Assembly: GCF_001658005.1 (NCBI RefSeq)
Contig: NZ_CP015987.1
Coordinates: forward strand, 124,001 to 188,000
Length of the DNA: 64,000 nucleotides
Direction: 5' to 3'
Source of the DNA: Sphingobium sp. EP60837
GTDB lineage: Bacteria > Pseudomonadota > Alphaproteobacteria > Sphingomonadales > Sphingomonadaceae
Shown: positions 17,003 through 25,628 of the stretch, piece after piece
Numbering within the stretch: the first letter of the stretch is position 1
Layout of the letters: every line of letters starts with the position of its first letter
Made by a program: the position numbers and the translations under genes
Notes under the pieces: model-generated
Databases searched by the model: none
Seen by the model: the letters and a program-made list of their open reading frames with translations, nothing else
What the model was told of the DNA's origin: nothing

Positions 17003-19594
17003 ATGAGTATTACCCGCAAACTCCTGCCGACTCTCCTCGCCTCGGTAAGCGTCAATACAGCGGCATTTCCCATCATCGCGTCGGCGCAGCAGGATATCGT
17101 CGCCGATTTTGACATTCCGTCGCAGTCCATGGGAACGACCCTGCGGACCATTGCCCAGGCCAGCGGCCTGGAGGTCCTCTATGATGCGCAGGAAATCGGA
17201 GATTTGGTGGCTCCTGCCATCAAGGGGCGCATGACCGGGCCGCAGGCTCTTGCCGTTCTGGAGCAGACATCTCCGCTTCAGATTGAATATGCGCAAGGCA
17301 GTGCTGTCGTTCACAAGCGCGCCCACGCTGTAGCCGCAGCCCCGAGTGACGGCCAATCAGAGGCCATCATTGTCACGGGTACGCGCATCGCCGGTGCTGA
17401 GCCGTCCGCATCCCTCATCACGCTTTCCAAAGAGGCGATGCGCGATGCCGGCCAATATCAGTTGGGCGACGTCGTGCGCTCAGTGCCGCAGAATTTCAAC
17501 GGTGGCCAGAATCCCGGCGTGCTTGCGGGTAGTCCGACCGCGGCCGACCTGAACGTGAATTCCGCGACCGGCGTAAATTTACGGGGTCTCGGAGCGGATG
17601 CGACCTTGACGCTGCTCAATGGAAAGCGATTGGCCTATGATAGCGGGATCGAGTCCATCGACATTTCCGCCATCCCCATGGCAGCTGTCGAGCGGGTGGA
17701 AATCCTGACCGAGGGCGCATCCGCTATCTATGGTTCAGATGCCGTCGCGGGCGTCGTGAACGTCATCCTGCAACGCGATTTCGAAGGGCTCGATCTATCG
17801 GCGCGGCTTGGAGCGGCGACGGATGGAGGAGATGTCGAACAGCAATATTCCGCTGTCACTGGCGGTCGATGGAACAATGGCGGTTTTCTCATTGCCGCGG
17901 AGACGGGTCGAAACACGTCGATCAAGGCCGGCGAACGAAGCTATGGAAGCAATCTTAATCACAGCACCACTCTGCTTCCTGAGCAGAAACATCATGCCAT
18001 TGCGCTCACCGGACATCAGCAGGTCAGCAAGGATCTGACCTTCGATCTCGATGCACTGTACAACCACCGCACCTCCTTTTTTGCGACCGCCCTCACGCCG
18101 ACGGCGGATTATCGCCAGTCAGGTTTTCCGACGTCGTCCCGCCTCTCATCGTTCGTGATTACGCCGCGCCTTGCATGGGATTTTGCGAAAAGCTGGTCGG
18201 TCTCGCTGACCGGGACCTATGGCGAAGACAAGAGTAGTGTCGCGACGGGCTATAATGCCGGCGGCGTGCGCGTGAGCACCAGTGAGGCGCGATACGCCAA
18301 CTCGATCCTGCTTGGAGAACTGAACCTGGCGGGAAGTCTGTTCAAACTCCCCGGCGGCGAGGCGAAGATCGCGGCGGGTGGAGGATTTCGCCACAACGGC
18401 CTTAACTCCCGGCTTCGGACAGTCACACCGACCGCGATCCTTCCCGGAACGACGTTCGATGAGACTCGAAAATCGACCTATGTTTTCGCAGAAGCCAATC
18501 TTCCTATCGTCTCACCCGACAATGATGTGCCGGGGATCCATCGTCTGACGCTGACGGGCGCACTGAGGCATGAGCGCTATCGGGCAATTGGAAATGTGAC
18601 CACGCCAAAGCTTGGTCTGGTTTACGCTCCCGTCGGCGATGTGACTTTCCGGGCCAGTTGGGGGAAATCCTTCAAGGCCCCGACTTTTCGCCAGCTCTAT
18701 CTGATCCAACGCGGCCAAATCGATCTGCCGAGCTTTTATGGCGCAACAGGCTCGGCAGGCGATACGGTCCTGCAATTGACTGGCGGCAATCTCGATCTCG
18801 ATCCTGAGAAGGCGGAAACTTGGTCGACAGGTGTCACCGTCAAACCGCATTTCATTCCGGGGCTCAAAGTCGAGCTCAGCTATTTCCATACCGATTACAA
18901 AGATCGGGTGGTCACCCCGATTGCAAGCCGCGTGGGTGCGCTGTCGAACCCCTTGTACAGTTCGATCATCACCAGCGATCCGACAATCGCGCAGGTCGAA
19001 AGTGCGCTCGCACTGGCGACTGGCGGCTTGCTCAATAATTCCGGCCGGCCGTTCGATCCTGCAAGCGTTGCCTATATTATCGACAATAGAAGCAGGAACG
19101 TCGCGCGGCAGGAAATCCAGGGTGTCGATCTCGCCTTGGAATATCATCTCAAGACCAGGGATATTGGCGATCTTCAGTTTTCAGCTTCGATGTCCTACCT
19201 CAAGAGCCGCCAACAGCTCTTGCCGGGCCAGGCCCCAGAGCAGCTCGCCGGCACGGTGTTCCGTCCGCCCAGTTGGCGCGCTCGCGCTGGTGTAGCCTGG
19301 CAAATCAGCGAGCTGATGTTCGCAGGTTATGTGAATTACACCGACAGCCTTGAAGACCGGCGCTTTGGCGCCGTTGCAACGGTCGCTTCCATGACCACGG
19401 TCGACACCAATATCCGCTATGAGCCGCACTCGACCACTCTGCCCGGCATCAGCTTTGCGCTGTCGGTCCTCAACATCTTCAATGCCAAGCCCGACCGCAT
19501 CAGAACATCGAGCGCCTTTGTCCCAGCCTTTGATTCGACCAACTATTCCGCCATCGGCCGCTATGTCGGCTTTACCGTGGAGAAAAGCTGGTGA
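17003..19594 (+). CDS. FecA-like TonB-dependent receptor with STN domain, lasso peptide locus
   Basis: 863 residues. After the signal peptide (ends near ASAQQD) comes an STN/secretin signalling domain (about 38-105: DFDIPSQSMGTTLRTIAQASG, VLYD, MTGPQALAVLEQ), then a TonB-box-like EAIIVTGTRI, a plug with VERVEILTEGASAIYGSDAVAGVVN, and a barrel ending in EKSW with terminal aromatic residue. The STN domain contacts FecR, so this receptor both imports a ligand and signals. The lasso peptide made by this locus is the likely ligand, as proposed for related sphingomonad and Caulobacter clusters. The stop overlaps the isopeptidase start by 4 bases, which ties uptake to cleavage. Confidence 0.92.
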   Translation: MSITRKLLPTLLASVSVNTAAFPIIASAQQDIVADFDIPSQSMGTTLRTIAQASGLEVLYDAQEIGDLVAPAIKGRMTGPQALAVLEQTSPLQIEYAQGSAVVHKRAHAVAAAPSDGQSEAIIVTGTRIAGAEPSASLITLSKEAMRDAGQYQLGDVVRSVPQNFNGGQNPGVLAGSPTAADLNVNSATGVNLRGLGADATLTLLNGKRLAYDSGIESIDISAIPMAAVERVEILTEGASAIYGSDAVAGVVNVILQRDFEGLDLSARLGAATDGGDVEQQYSAVTGGRWNNGGFLIAAETGRNTSIKAGERSYGSNLNHSTTLLPEQKHHAIALTGHQQVSKDLTFDLDALYNHRTSFFATALTPTADYRQSGFPTSSRLSSFVITPRLAWDFAKSWSVSLTGTYGEDKSSVATGYNAGGVRVSTSEARYANSILLGELNLAGSLFKLPGGEAKIAAGGGFRHNGLNSRLRTVTPTAILPGTTFDETRKSTYVFAEANLPIVSPDNDVPGIHRLTLTGALRHERYRAIGNVTTPKLGLVYAPVGDVTFRASWGKSFKAPTFRQLYLIQRGQIDLPSFYGATGSAGDTVLQLTGGNLDLDPEKAETWSTGVTVKPHFIPGLKVELSYFHTDYKDRVVTPIASRVGALSNPLYSSIITSDPTIAQVESALALATGGLLNNSGRPFDPASVAYIIDNRSRNVARQEIQGVDLALEYHLKTRDIGDLQFSASMSYLKSRQQLLPGQAPEQLAGTVFRPPSWRARAGVAWQISELMFAGYVNYTDSLEDRRFGAVATVASMTTVDTNIRYEPHSTTLPGISFALSVLNIFNAKPDRIRTSSAFVPAFDSTNYSAIGRYVGFTVEKSW

Positions 19595-21633
19595 CCGGCC
19601 TCCTTCTCGCGCTCGCCGCCTCGGTAATTTCCGCACCGGCGCAGCCCTCTTGCGCTGATGTTCCCCAAAGCAAAGTTTCGGCCGCCGTCAGCCGGTTGAT
19701 GACCCCAGACGACCTTGCCCGTCTGCGCGATTTCGGTGAGCCAACCGACTCGCAATCGGATGTTGGCTTAAGTGTTTCGCCTGACGGTGGGCAAGTTGCC
19801 TTCCAGATCCGTCAAGCGGACCCTGTCAGCAACAGCTACTGCCTTTCCATGATCGTGATGCCCATAGACGGGCATGGAGAGGCCCGCATTGTCGATCGCG
19901 GCGGCGAGTTGATCCTCCGGCAGGATCCGCAATGGGACCTTGGGCCCTACCCTTCGGGCAACGCCAAGGCCATAAAACCTGCCTGGTCGTCCGACGGACG
20001 GTCGCTGGCGTACCTCAAGCAGGTAGACGGCCAGGTGCAGGCCTGGGTTGCTGACGCGGGGGGCGGAGGATCGCGCGCCGTCACCACCGGTCCTGCCAAT
20101 GTGGTCGCGCTGAAATGGGTGAAGGACGCGCGCGTAATTGACGTGACGTTCGAGGATCTGACTGCTCTCAAACAAGCCGATGCCCAGGAAGCACGCCGGG
20201 GCTATCATCTCGACGATCGCTTTGTTCCGATCACGAGAGATCGTCCATTTTTCGTAGCGCCCCTTCCCCAGCGTAATGAAGCCATCCCGGTCAGTCCATT
20301 CCCGACATCTTCTTTCACAAAGTCAGAGGACGTCGGGACAGCGCCAACGCCCCCTCCGCATTGGCTGGCCTTTGTCATTGTTGATCAGGGCGCGGCCGTG
20401 TCGATTGAGGAGCTTGCCCGGAAGGCGGGAATAACGAGAAGCTGCCCGGATGCCGCCTGCAGCGGACGAATTCTCGCAGCATGGCAGGCTGCCGACCGCC
20501 AATCTCTTCTATTCCTCCGGCGTGTGGGCCGCGCCAATGGCGACATGGCGCTGTATCAATGGCGGCTCGACAAGGGCAAGGTGATCGAGCGTTTCCGAAC
20601 CGCTGGTCTTCTCCTGGGCTGCGAGCCTGCTCAAGATATGCTGGTCTGCGCACAGGAGGAAGCGACCGTCCCGAGGAGGATCATCAGGCTCAATCCGCAA
20701 ACAGGTGCGACAAGCCTGGTCTTCGATCCGAACCCCGAATTCAAACAGTTCCGTTTGGGGCCGGTTCGCCGGCTATTCTGGAGCAATGATCGCGGCATCG
20801 AAACCTATGGCGATCTTGTCCTTCCGCCCGAAAGCCGGAAAGGCGGGAAGCTTCCACTGATCGTCACAACCTATCGCAGCCGCGGGTTTCTTCGCGGGGG
20901 CACCGGAGATGAATATCCGATCCAACCTCTGGCGGCACGGGGCTATGCGGTTCTGAGCTTCGATGAACCCCGACACATTGCATCATTTGTAAAGACAAGC
21001 TCGCAGGCGGAATATAATGCGATCAACCGGAAAAACTGGGCGAACCGGCGCAGCATCCAGTCCTCCCTGGAAGCGGGCATCGCGACGGTCGAGCGGCTCG
21101 GCCTGACCGATCCGACACGGAGGGCCATCACGGGCCTGAGCGAAGGAGCGTCCATCCTGTGGTTCTCGCTCATCAACAGCAATCTCTTTGCCGCAGCATC
21201 CGTGAGTCACTGTTGTGAAGAACCCATCAGTTCGATGGCCCTGTTGGGAGAACGCGGCGCAAAGGGCTTCGAGGCAGGTGGCTACCCGCTCCTGTCGGAC
21301 AATGATCAGCCCTTCTGGGCCAATATGTCGGTTTCCCGCAATGCAGCGAAGATTTCCACGCCCATTTTGTTCAATCTTGCCGACGCCGAATATCTGCATT
21401 CCCTGGTATCGATCCGGGCATTGCGTTTTTTTGGTCAACCGGTCGACGCCTATGTCTTCCCGGACGAGCAGCATATCAAGTGGCAAGCTGCCCACCGCCT
21501 CGCCGTTTATGAGCGCAATATCGCCTGGTTCGACTTCTGGCTGAAGGGCATCGTGCCACGGGATGCAGAGACCGCAAAGCGATGGACGCTGCTGCGCGAC
21601 AGGAAGCCCATGGCCGAGAACAAGGCGGGCTGA
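19591..21633 (+). CDS. atxE: Lasso peptide isopeptidase (AtxE-like, S9 peptidase fold)
   Basis: 680 residues with signal peptide, an N-terminal beta-propeller (for example VSPDGGQVAFQI, PAWSSDGRSLAYL) and a C-terminal alpha/beta-hydrolase domain. The triad is complete: Ser517 in GLSEGAS, Asp598 in NLADAEYL, His628 in PDEQHIK. It resembles prolyl oligopeptidases, but those that sit between a FecA-like receptor and a lasso cluster cut the isopeptide bond of the threaded ring and linearise the peptide. The start GTG/ATG region overlaps the receptor stop by 4 bases. The lactam synthetase gene is convergent, with only 14 bases between the stops. The cognate substrate should be the peptide encoded at 24065-24205. 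Confidence 0.9.
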   Translation: MTGLLLALAASVISAPAQPSCADVPQSKVSAAVSRLMTPDDLARLRDFGEPTDSQSDVGLSVSPDGGQVAFQIRQADPVSNSYCLSMIVMPIDGHGEARIVDRGGELILRQDPQWDLGPYPSGNAKAIKPAWSSDGRSLAYLKQVDGQVQAWVADAGGGGSRAVTTGPANVVALKWVKDARVIDVTFEDLTALKQADAQEARRGYHLDDRFVPITRDRPFFVAPLPQRNEAIPVSPFPTSSFTKSEDVGTAPTPPPHWLAFVIVDQGAAVSIEELARKAGITRSCPDAACSGRILAAWQAADRQSLLFLRRVGRANGDMALYQWRLDKGKVIERFRTAGLLLGCEPAQDMLVCAQEEATVPRRIIRLNPQTGATSLVFDPNPEFKQFRLGPVRRLFWSNDRGIETYGDLVLPPESRKGGKLPLIVTTYRSRGFLRGGTGDEYPIQPLAARGYAVLSFDEPRHIASFVKTSSQAEYNAINRKNWANRRSIQSSLEAGIATVERLGLTDPTRRAITGLSEGASILWFSLINSNLFAAASVSHCCEEPISSMALLGERGAKGFEAGGYPLLSDNDQPFWANMSVSRNAAKISTPILFNLADAEYLHSLVSIRALRFFGQPVDAYVFPDEQHIKWQAAHRLAVYERNIAWFDFWLKGIVPRDAETAKRWTLLRDRKPMAENKAG

Positions 21634-21647
21634 CGGGGCATGACAAT

Positions 21648-23366
21648 CTAACGAAGGCTAGACCAATGCCGACACCAGGCGTCGGTGTCGGCGAGTTGAA
21701 GCAGTCTTAGACTGCGCGGTCCGCTTTGCTGCATGACATTGTCCAAAGCATTGGAAACCGCTGCCACATCGATCACCTGTTGCTCGGCGAGGACCCCGCC
21801 GAGCAACATTTCCCGCATCTGCGAACGATATTTCGACAGGAGTTGTGAAGAGAAATTGGTTGGGCCGGATTTTGCCTTTCGGTTTAAAATCGCTGGCGGC
21901 AGGTCTGACGAAAAGGCTTCACGCGCGACCGCGCGATTGCGCCCGCCACGCACCCAAGCCCAGGTCGGAATGCGAAGACAGGCTTCGACGATCGGCTGCG
22001 CGATCAGGGGATTGAGCATCGGCGGGCCGTCAGCATCGAATGGACTTTCGATACTCTCCTGGACGCGGAGCAGCATCCCTACATGGAATGCCTTTCCCGG
22101 GGGCGTACCCTTTGGGCAATCGAGCCAGCTATGGCTCGGAAGTCGAACCTTTTCGGCCTGAGCCAGCAAATCCGTATTGATCGCCCAATCATGCCGTGCC
22201 GGCCGCCGGAAGCGCTTCCAGATGCTTTTGAGACCTTCACCGAGAGAGCAGCCTGTCAGTTCACCTATATTCTCAAACGTTGCCAGGGTGGCGAGCAGCG
22301 ACCGGCGGGCGTTTAGGCTGTCGATCACCGCGTTCATCGACTGGGTGGAGCAGAAAACCTGGTCCCCACCGCTTCCATTCACCAGCACATCGGCGTCCAT
22401 CTCTCTGACAAGGGGGGCGGCGAGCTTGCCCATCGCCTGGAAGAGAGGCCGCCTCTTGGGCCGGGGGAGATGAGGGGCCACGCAGGTCGTGAAGTCCACC
22501 AGGGAAGGATCAAGAAACTGCTCTTCCAGAGGATAGTTGAAGGAACTGGCAACGATCCGCGCGAAACCGCGCTCGTCTCCAGACAGATCAGCAGTGTAGG
22601 TATTCAGGCAATGAGCGGCGCGGCCGGCGGCCTTCAATGCAGCGAGAACGACTGAAGAATCGAGTCCTCCCGACATGAAGACCAGCGGGCGCTCATAGGC
22701 AGCGCAAAGCGACGCGACCGTATCGCACACCACCTCTCTGACGCTATCGGCCGCCCGCGCATTCCCCGGCTCACGGGGATCAGGGCAGTGATCCCAGGGG
22801 GACCAGAAGGGACGCTCGACCAGCTGGGTGACCAGTCCCGTCAGCGCCATCCCCGGCCGCAAATCGAAAATGCCCGAAAGGCAGGTTTCTTCCGCATAAT
22901 AGCCGTCCGAGGCTATGAGGTCGCGGACCCGGTCGCTGGCGATCGTGAAGCGATTGCCGAGCAGCTTGACATCGTTGCTGATACGAAGGCCGCTCGGCAC
23001 AGCCTTGTAATAGGCAGAGAGTGCTCCAGAAGGGTCGCGGGCCACCAATGGACCGTCGCCATTTGCACTATCACACACGAGCACATAGGAGCCCCAGAAA
23101 TGGGTGCTGATTGCCTCAAGCATTTCCGTCCGCCCGGTCGCCTCCCAATTCAGAAGGCTATCCAGCGCCCTTTCGCGGCCCTTGCGAGGAAAGAAGGCGC
23201 CCATAATCACACCCACACCTCCGGGCAGAAGCGTGAAGGGCAGACCAGGCGAAATGCCAATCGCCACTCGATCGCTTGTGTAGACCGTCAGCAGCCCGGC
23301 CTCCGCGATCCGACCTTGCGCGCCAGGCGACCTATCCGCCACTACAAGATAGCGCTCTGCCATCAT
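21648..23366 (-). CDS. atxC: Lasso peptide lactam synthetase (AtxC-like, asparagine synthase family)
   Basis: 572 residues, homologous to asparagine synthetase B. The N-terminal amidotransferase-like part (MMAERYLVVADRSPG, then LARDPSGALSAYYK-type segments) lacks the catalytic Cys at position 2, as in lasso enzymes. The ATP-pyrophosphatase part has the PPi loop FMSGGLDSSVVLAAL and NGSGGDQVF. It activates the Asp/Glu side chain at ring position 7-9 with ATP and joins it to the Gly1 amine. ATG start at 23366 overlaps the stop of the protease gene (ATGA), so B and C are coupled. Confidence 0.92.
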   Translation of the reverse strand: MMAERYLVVADRSPGAQGRIAEAGLLTVYTSDRVAIGISPGLPFTLLPGGVGVIMGAFFPRKGRERALDSLLNWEATGRTEMLEAISTHFWGSYVLVCDSANGDGPLVARDPSGALSAYYKAVPSGLRISNDVKLLGNRFTIASDRVRDLIASDGYYAEETCLSGIFDLRPGMALTGLVTQLVERPFWSPWDHCPDPREPGNARAADSVREVVCDTVASLCAAYERPLVFMSGGLDSSVVLAALKAAGRAAHCLNTYTADLSGDERGFARIVASSFNYPLEEQFLDPSLVDFTTCVAPHLPRPKRRPLFQAMGKLAAPLVREMDADVLVNGSGGDQVFCSTQSMNAVIDSLNARRSLLATLATFENIGELTGCSLGEGLKSIWKRFRRPARHDWAINTDLLAQAEKVRLPSHSWLDCPKGTPPGKAFHVGMLLRVQESIESPFDADGPPMLNPLIAQPIVEACLRIPTWAWVRGGRNRAVAREAFSSDLPPAILNRKAKSGPTNFSSQLLSKYRSQMREMLLGGVLAEQQVIDVAAVSNALDNVMQQSGPRSLRLLQLADTDAWCRHWSSLR

Positions 23367-24013
23367 GACGCGAATACCGGGGTAAACTGAGCGACATGCT
23401 CATGATGGTCGTCCAGTACGGTGACGCCGCGCTGAAGCCAGCAATGCGCCTGGAAAGGCAGGAGACGAACTCCGAAAACGAGCGCCGCGCCATAGCCGCA
23501 GCGTTGCATCTGGCGTCGGATCAACAAGGATTGCGATAGGCATTGATCCTTCGCCCCGAATATCCGGCCTGCGGCGTGAACCGCCTCGACAATCTGGGCG
23601 ATATCGTCTGCTCCCCGTTCGCTCCGTTCGTAAAGGAGATTGCTCAGATCTTGTGTGAGCAAGCGCGGGAGCCCTTTCTTGGCCAGTACCCGTTTTACAT
23701 ATACACGATCGAACAGGGCGACCGGCGACCGAACAGCCCTGGTGTACCGCGCCGCGCGGGTCGCGAGCGATCGCTCAGCCACCGGCACGCGGACGGCGCG
23801 AATATCGTTATCGCCGACCGCATCGCAAATAATCCGATCCGCAATAAGGCTCTTAATATGGTGCTGATCAATATTTTGCCCTTGGGCCAGCGCCAGAAAA
23901 GCCTCATTGAGTTTTGGCGACAGACAAAAATAGCGGTCGCTGGCGATTGCCAGGAAAATCGCCTGGTTTGCGCCGACGCCGTATGAGAGACCATCCGCTA
24001 AGACAAATCCCAC
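23363..24013 (-). CDS. atxB: Lasso peptide leader protease (AtxB-like, fused RRE and transglutaminase-like domain)
   Basis: 216 residues. Residues 1-85 form a PqqD-like recognition element for the leader (begins VGFVLADGLS, with IASDRYFCLSPKLNEAF). Residues about 95-216 are the cysteine peptidase with transglutaminase-like fold: Cys158 in AKDQCLSQSL, His190 in FQAHCWL and Asp201 in TVLDDHHEH. The fused arrangement is that of proteobacterial lasso clusters; actinobacteria split it. GTG start at 24013 follows AAGGAGGG closely. It removes the 23-residue leader of the precursor encoded just upstream. Confidence 0.92.
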   Translation of the reverse strand: MGFVLADGLSYGVGANQAIFLAIASDRYFCLSPKLNEAFLALAQGQNIDQHHIKSLIADRIICDAVGDNDIRAVRVPVAERSLATRAARYTRAVRSPVALFDRVYVKRVLAKKGLPRLLTQDLSNLLYERSERGADDIAQIVEAVHAAGRIFGAKDQCLSQSLLIRRQMQRCGYGAALVFGVRLLPFQAHCWLQRGVTVLDDHHEHVAQFTPVFAS

Positions 24014-24033
24014 CGCACCCTCCTTGCCAAGAA

Positions 24034-24059
24034 AAGGGGCACGCGGCTGCGTGCCCCTT
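24034..24059 (-). terminator. Strong hairpin between lasso precursor and protease genes (attenuator)
   Basis: AAGGGGCACGC and GCGTGCCCCTT form an 11-bp stem with a GGCT loop. On the minus strand it starts 5 bases after the precursor stop and is followed by a short TTTTC-like run. Such hairpins between A and B genes of lasso clusters stabilise the precursor mRNA and lower transcription into the enzymes, giving excess precursor. Confidence 0.8.
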
Positions 24060-24064
24060 CCCCT

Positions 24065-24205
24065 TCACTCGTCGGCGAGGCCCATGCTCGTCAGCGCCTG
24101 GTTGGTGAGAATGTCCTCCTGGACACCGAAAGGACCCCGGGTCAGTTCGGTAACCGAACCCAGTTCGATGATGTCGGACTGGCCGACCGTTTCGTCGTCA
24201 CGCAT
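24065..24205 (-). CDS. atxA: Lasso peptide precursor, 46 aa
   Basis: Short gene read directly from the minus strand. Leader residues 1-23 begin MRDDETVGQSDIIELG and end SVTELTR; the core is residues 24-46, beginning GPFGVQED and ending LTSMGLADE. The leader has Thr at -2 and the core starts with Gly, both class-defining. Asp at core position 8 gives an 8-residue macrolactam ring; Glu at position 7 is the alternative acceptor. The remaining 15 residues form loop and tail with large residues (Ile9, Leu10, Leu16, Met19) that could act as plugs. GAGGAG lies 6 bases before the ATG. It is directly followed by a hairpin and the B and C genes. I cannot match the core to any named lasso peptide. Confidence 0.9.
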   Translation of the reverse strand: MRDDETVGQSDIIELGSVTELTRGPFGVQEDILTNQALTSMGLADE

Positions 24206-24224
24206 CGTTTCACTCCTCATAACA

Positions 24225-24240
24225 GCCGCAATGGTGCGGC
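24225..24240. promoter_or_regulatory. Hairpin in the 5' leader of the lasso precursor mRNA
   Basis: GCCGCA-ATGG-TGCGGC, a perfect 6-bp stem, ends about 8 bases before the precursor ribosome binding site. It might be a regulator site or a leader structure that protects the short mRNA. Confidence 0.4.
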
Positions 24241-24285
24241 CATCAAAAGGTAGTTCAGCGACGGATATATATCGCAGCTTATAAA

Positions 24286-24300
24286 GCGCCGATCCGGCGC
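24286..24300. promoter_or_regulatory. Palindromic motif GCGCCG-ATC-CGGCGC upstream of the lasso precursor
   Basis: Perfect 6-bp arms, 80 bases before the precursor start. On the minus strand it is followed at once by CTTTATAA, a candidate -10 region. The same core CGCCGATCCGGCG lies upstream of the XRE gene at 25487-25501. A regulator of this locus (GntR or XRE) probably binds both. Confidence 0.5.
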
Positions 24301-24365
24301 AAGCGACCGAAAGTTCTTTTGGAATTCGTCACTAACGCCCGAGATTTCCAGTCTGAATAAGATCA

Positions 24366-24992
24366 TCACTCGATAAAAAAATGCTCGACGATCGTGCGGG
24401 CACAGCGACGATGATGGGCCAGAAGTTGTCGCCGAAGACGCACACGATCGTGCTGCTGCGCAAGATTATGAATGGTAACGCATTCCAGCAGCGCCCTTCT
24501 GCTGCCGCGGCATTGATATGTGCGAATCCATCTCAGGCGTTCATTCGCCTGTTCGCCCCAGGCTAGGATGGCCTTGTTGTTGGAGGCGACGAAGAGAGTG
24601 ATGAGAATTTTTTCGAGAAGCTGCACGGCTTCTTCAGCAGTGGGCTCTGCCGCGAGCGGCTGATCGTCCACCCTCATTGCCGGCGACCCGCTCCAGCGTT
24701 GCAAACACACCACCAGCAGCTTCTGGCTAAGGTCAAGAATATCGAGCAACATATCCCGGCTGCTCAGCTTCACATGAAAGCCCTCGACCGTCATCTCGAC
24801 GAGACCTTCGCCTACCAGGCGATAGATCGCCTCGCGCACGGGCGTAATGCTCGCCTCATACCGGCCGGCAATCTTCGTCGCCGTCAGCTTGGCGCCAGAT
24901 GTAAAGTGGCCGCCGAGAATGTCGGCCTTCATTGTCCGGTAGATGCGATCATGCGTGATCGGCTCGGGTGCGGGCATTGATGACTTACGCAC
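24366..24992 (-). CDS. GntR-family transcriptional regulator of the lasso locus
   Basis: 208 residues. The N-terminal winged helix-turn-helix fits GntR: IYRTMKADILGGHFTSGAKLT, then the recognition segment SITPVREAIYRLVGEGLVEM. The C-terminal ~120 residues are helical like FCD-type effector domains but without the clear metal-binding His set. It likely controls the precursor promoter that lies between this gene and the precursor. GTG at 24992 overlaps the end of the XRE gene; an ATG at 24977 is an alternative. GntR genes are recurrent neighbours of sphingomonad lasso clusters. Confidence 0.8.
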   Translation of the reverse strand: MRKSSMPAPEPITHDRIYRTMKADILGGHFTSGAKLTATKIAGRYEASITPVREAIYRLVGEGLVEMTVEGFHVKLSSRDMLLDILDLSQKLLVVCLQRWSGSPAMRVDDQPLAAEPTAEEAVQLLEKILITLFVASNNKAILAWGEQANERLRWIRTYQCRGSRRALLECVTIHNLAQQHDRVRLRRQLLAHHRRCARTIVEHFFIE

Positions 24993-25401
24993 CTTCGGGC
25001 AGCTGCGGCGACCACCAGCGCGGCGTTAGCTTCTGCTTCATCCGCGTAAGATTTCGCCTCGCGATGAGGTCGATGCATTCGCGCTCGATATCGTGGTAAT
25101 CGCCGTATGTCAGTTCGCGAGGAAACTCCATCTGGTGCCCACGGAATAGAAACGGCAAAAATATATAGCCTGTCGTAAGCTGGAGATGTTCAGCGCAGAC
25201 GACGTGAAAATCGAGGCGGGAACTTGGATTTCCAGATTCGATTTCCTGCAGCCAACGTCGGCTGATGCCAATCTCACGCGCGAACTGCGCCTGCGTGATC
25301 CCGTTTCGTCTACGCGCCTGTTCGATGCGGCTTCCGGACAACTCCTTCACGAAGTTGAGAAGCGGACTATTCGCTAGCGCAGTCGCCTTGTCTGGTGACA
25401 T
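24985..25401 (-). CDS. XRE-family helix-turn-helix regulator
   Basis: 138 residues. The helix-turn-helix spans about 24-65: IEQARRRNGITQAQFAREIGI, then SRRWLQEIESG. The rest has an aromatic and basic C-terminal part (FPRELTYGDYHDIERE, ending PRWWSPQLPEGA) with no named domain. It is the first gene of the leftward regulator pair and overlaps the GntR gene by 8 bases. A palindrome 85 bases upstream of its start may be its own operator. Confidence 0.78.
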   Translation of the reverse strand: MSPDKATALANSPLLNFVKELSGSRIEQARRRNGITQAQFAREIGISRRWLQEIESGNPSSRLDFHVVCAEHLQLTTGYIFLPFLFRGHQMEFPRELTYGDYHDIERECIDLIARRNLTRMKQKLTPRWWSPQLPEGA

Positions 25402-25486
25402 GTGCCCCCTTCTTTGGAGAATGAGCCGCCATGGAATCCCTGTGATCGGACCATAAGCAGCGCTCGCAGTACCGCAACATAAAGTG

Positions 25487-25501
25487 TCGCCGATCCGGCG
25501 A
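25487..25501. promoter_or_regulatory. Palindromic motif TCGCCG-ATC-CGGCGA upstream of the XRE gene
   Basis: Perfect 6-bp arms sharing a 13-base core with the site upstream of the lasso precursor. On the minus strand it is followed by ACACTTTATG. The repeated placement upstream of both units supports a shared operator. Confidence 0.5.
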
Positions 25502-25628
25502 GTCTTCGTCCGGCGAAATCAAGGACTTCGCCCCTGCGCACGACCACTGCCCGGCCAACCTAAATGCGCCGTGCAAAGTAGCGCCGCCCAACAATCGATG
25601 CGCCCGTTGAGGAAATATGATCGAGATT

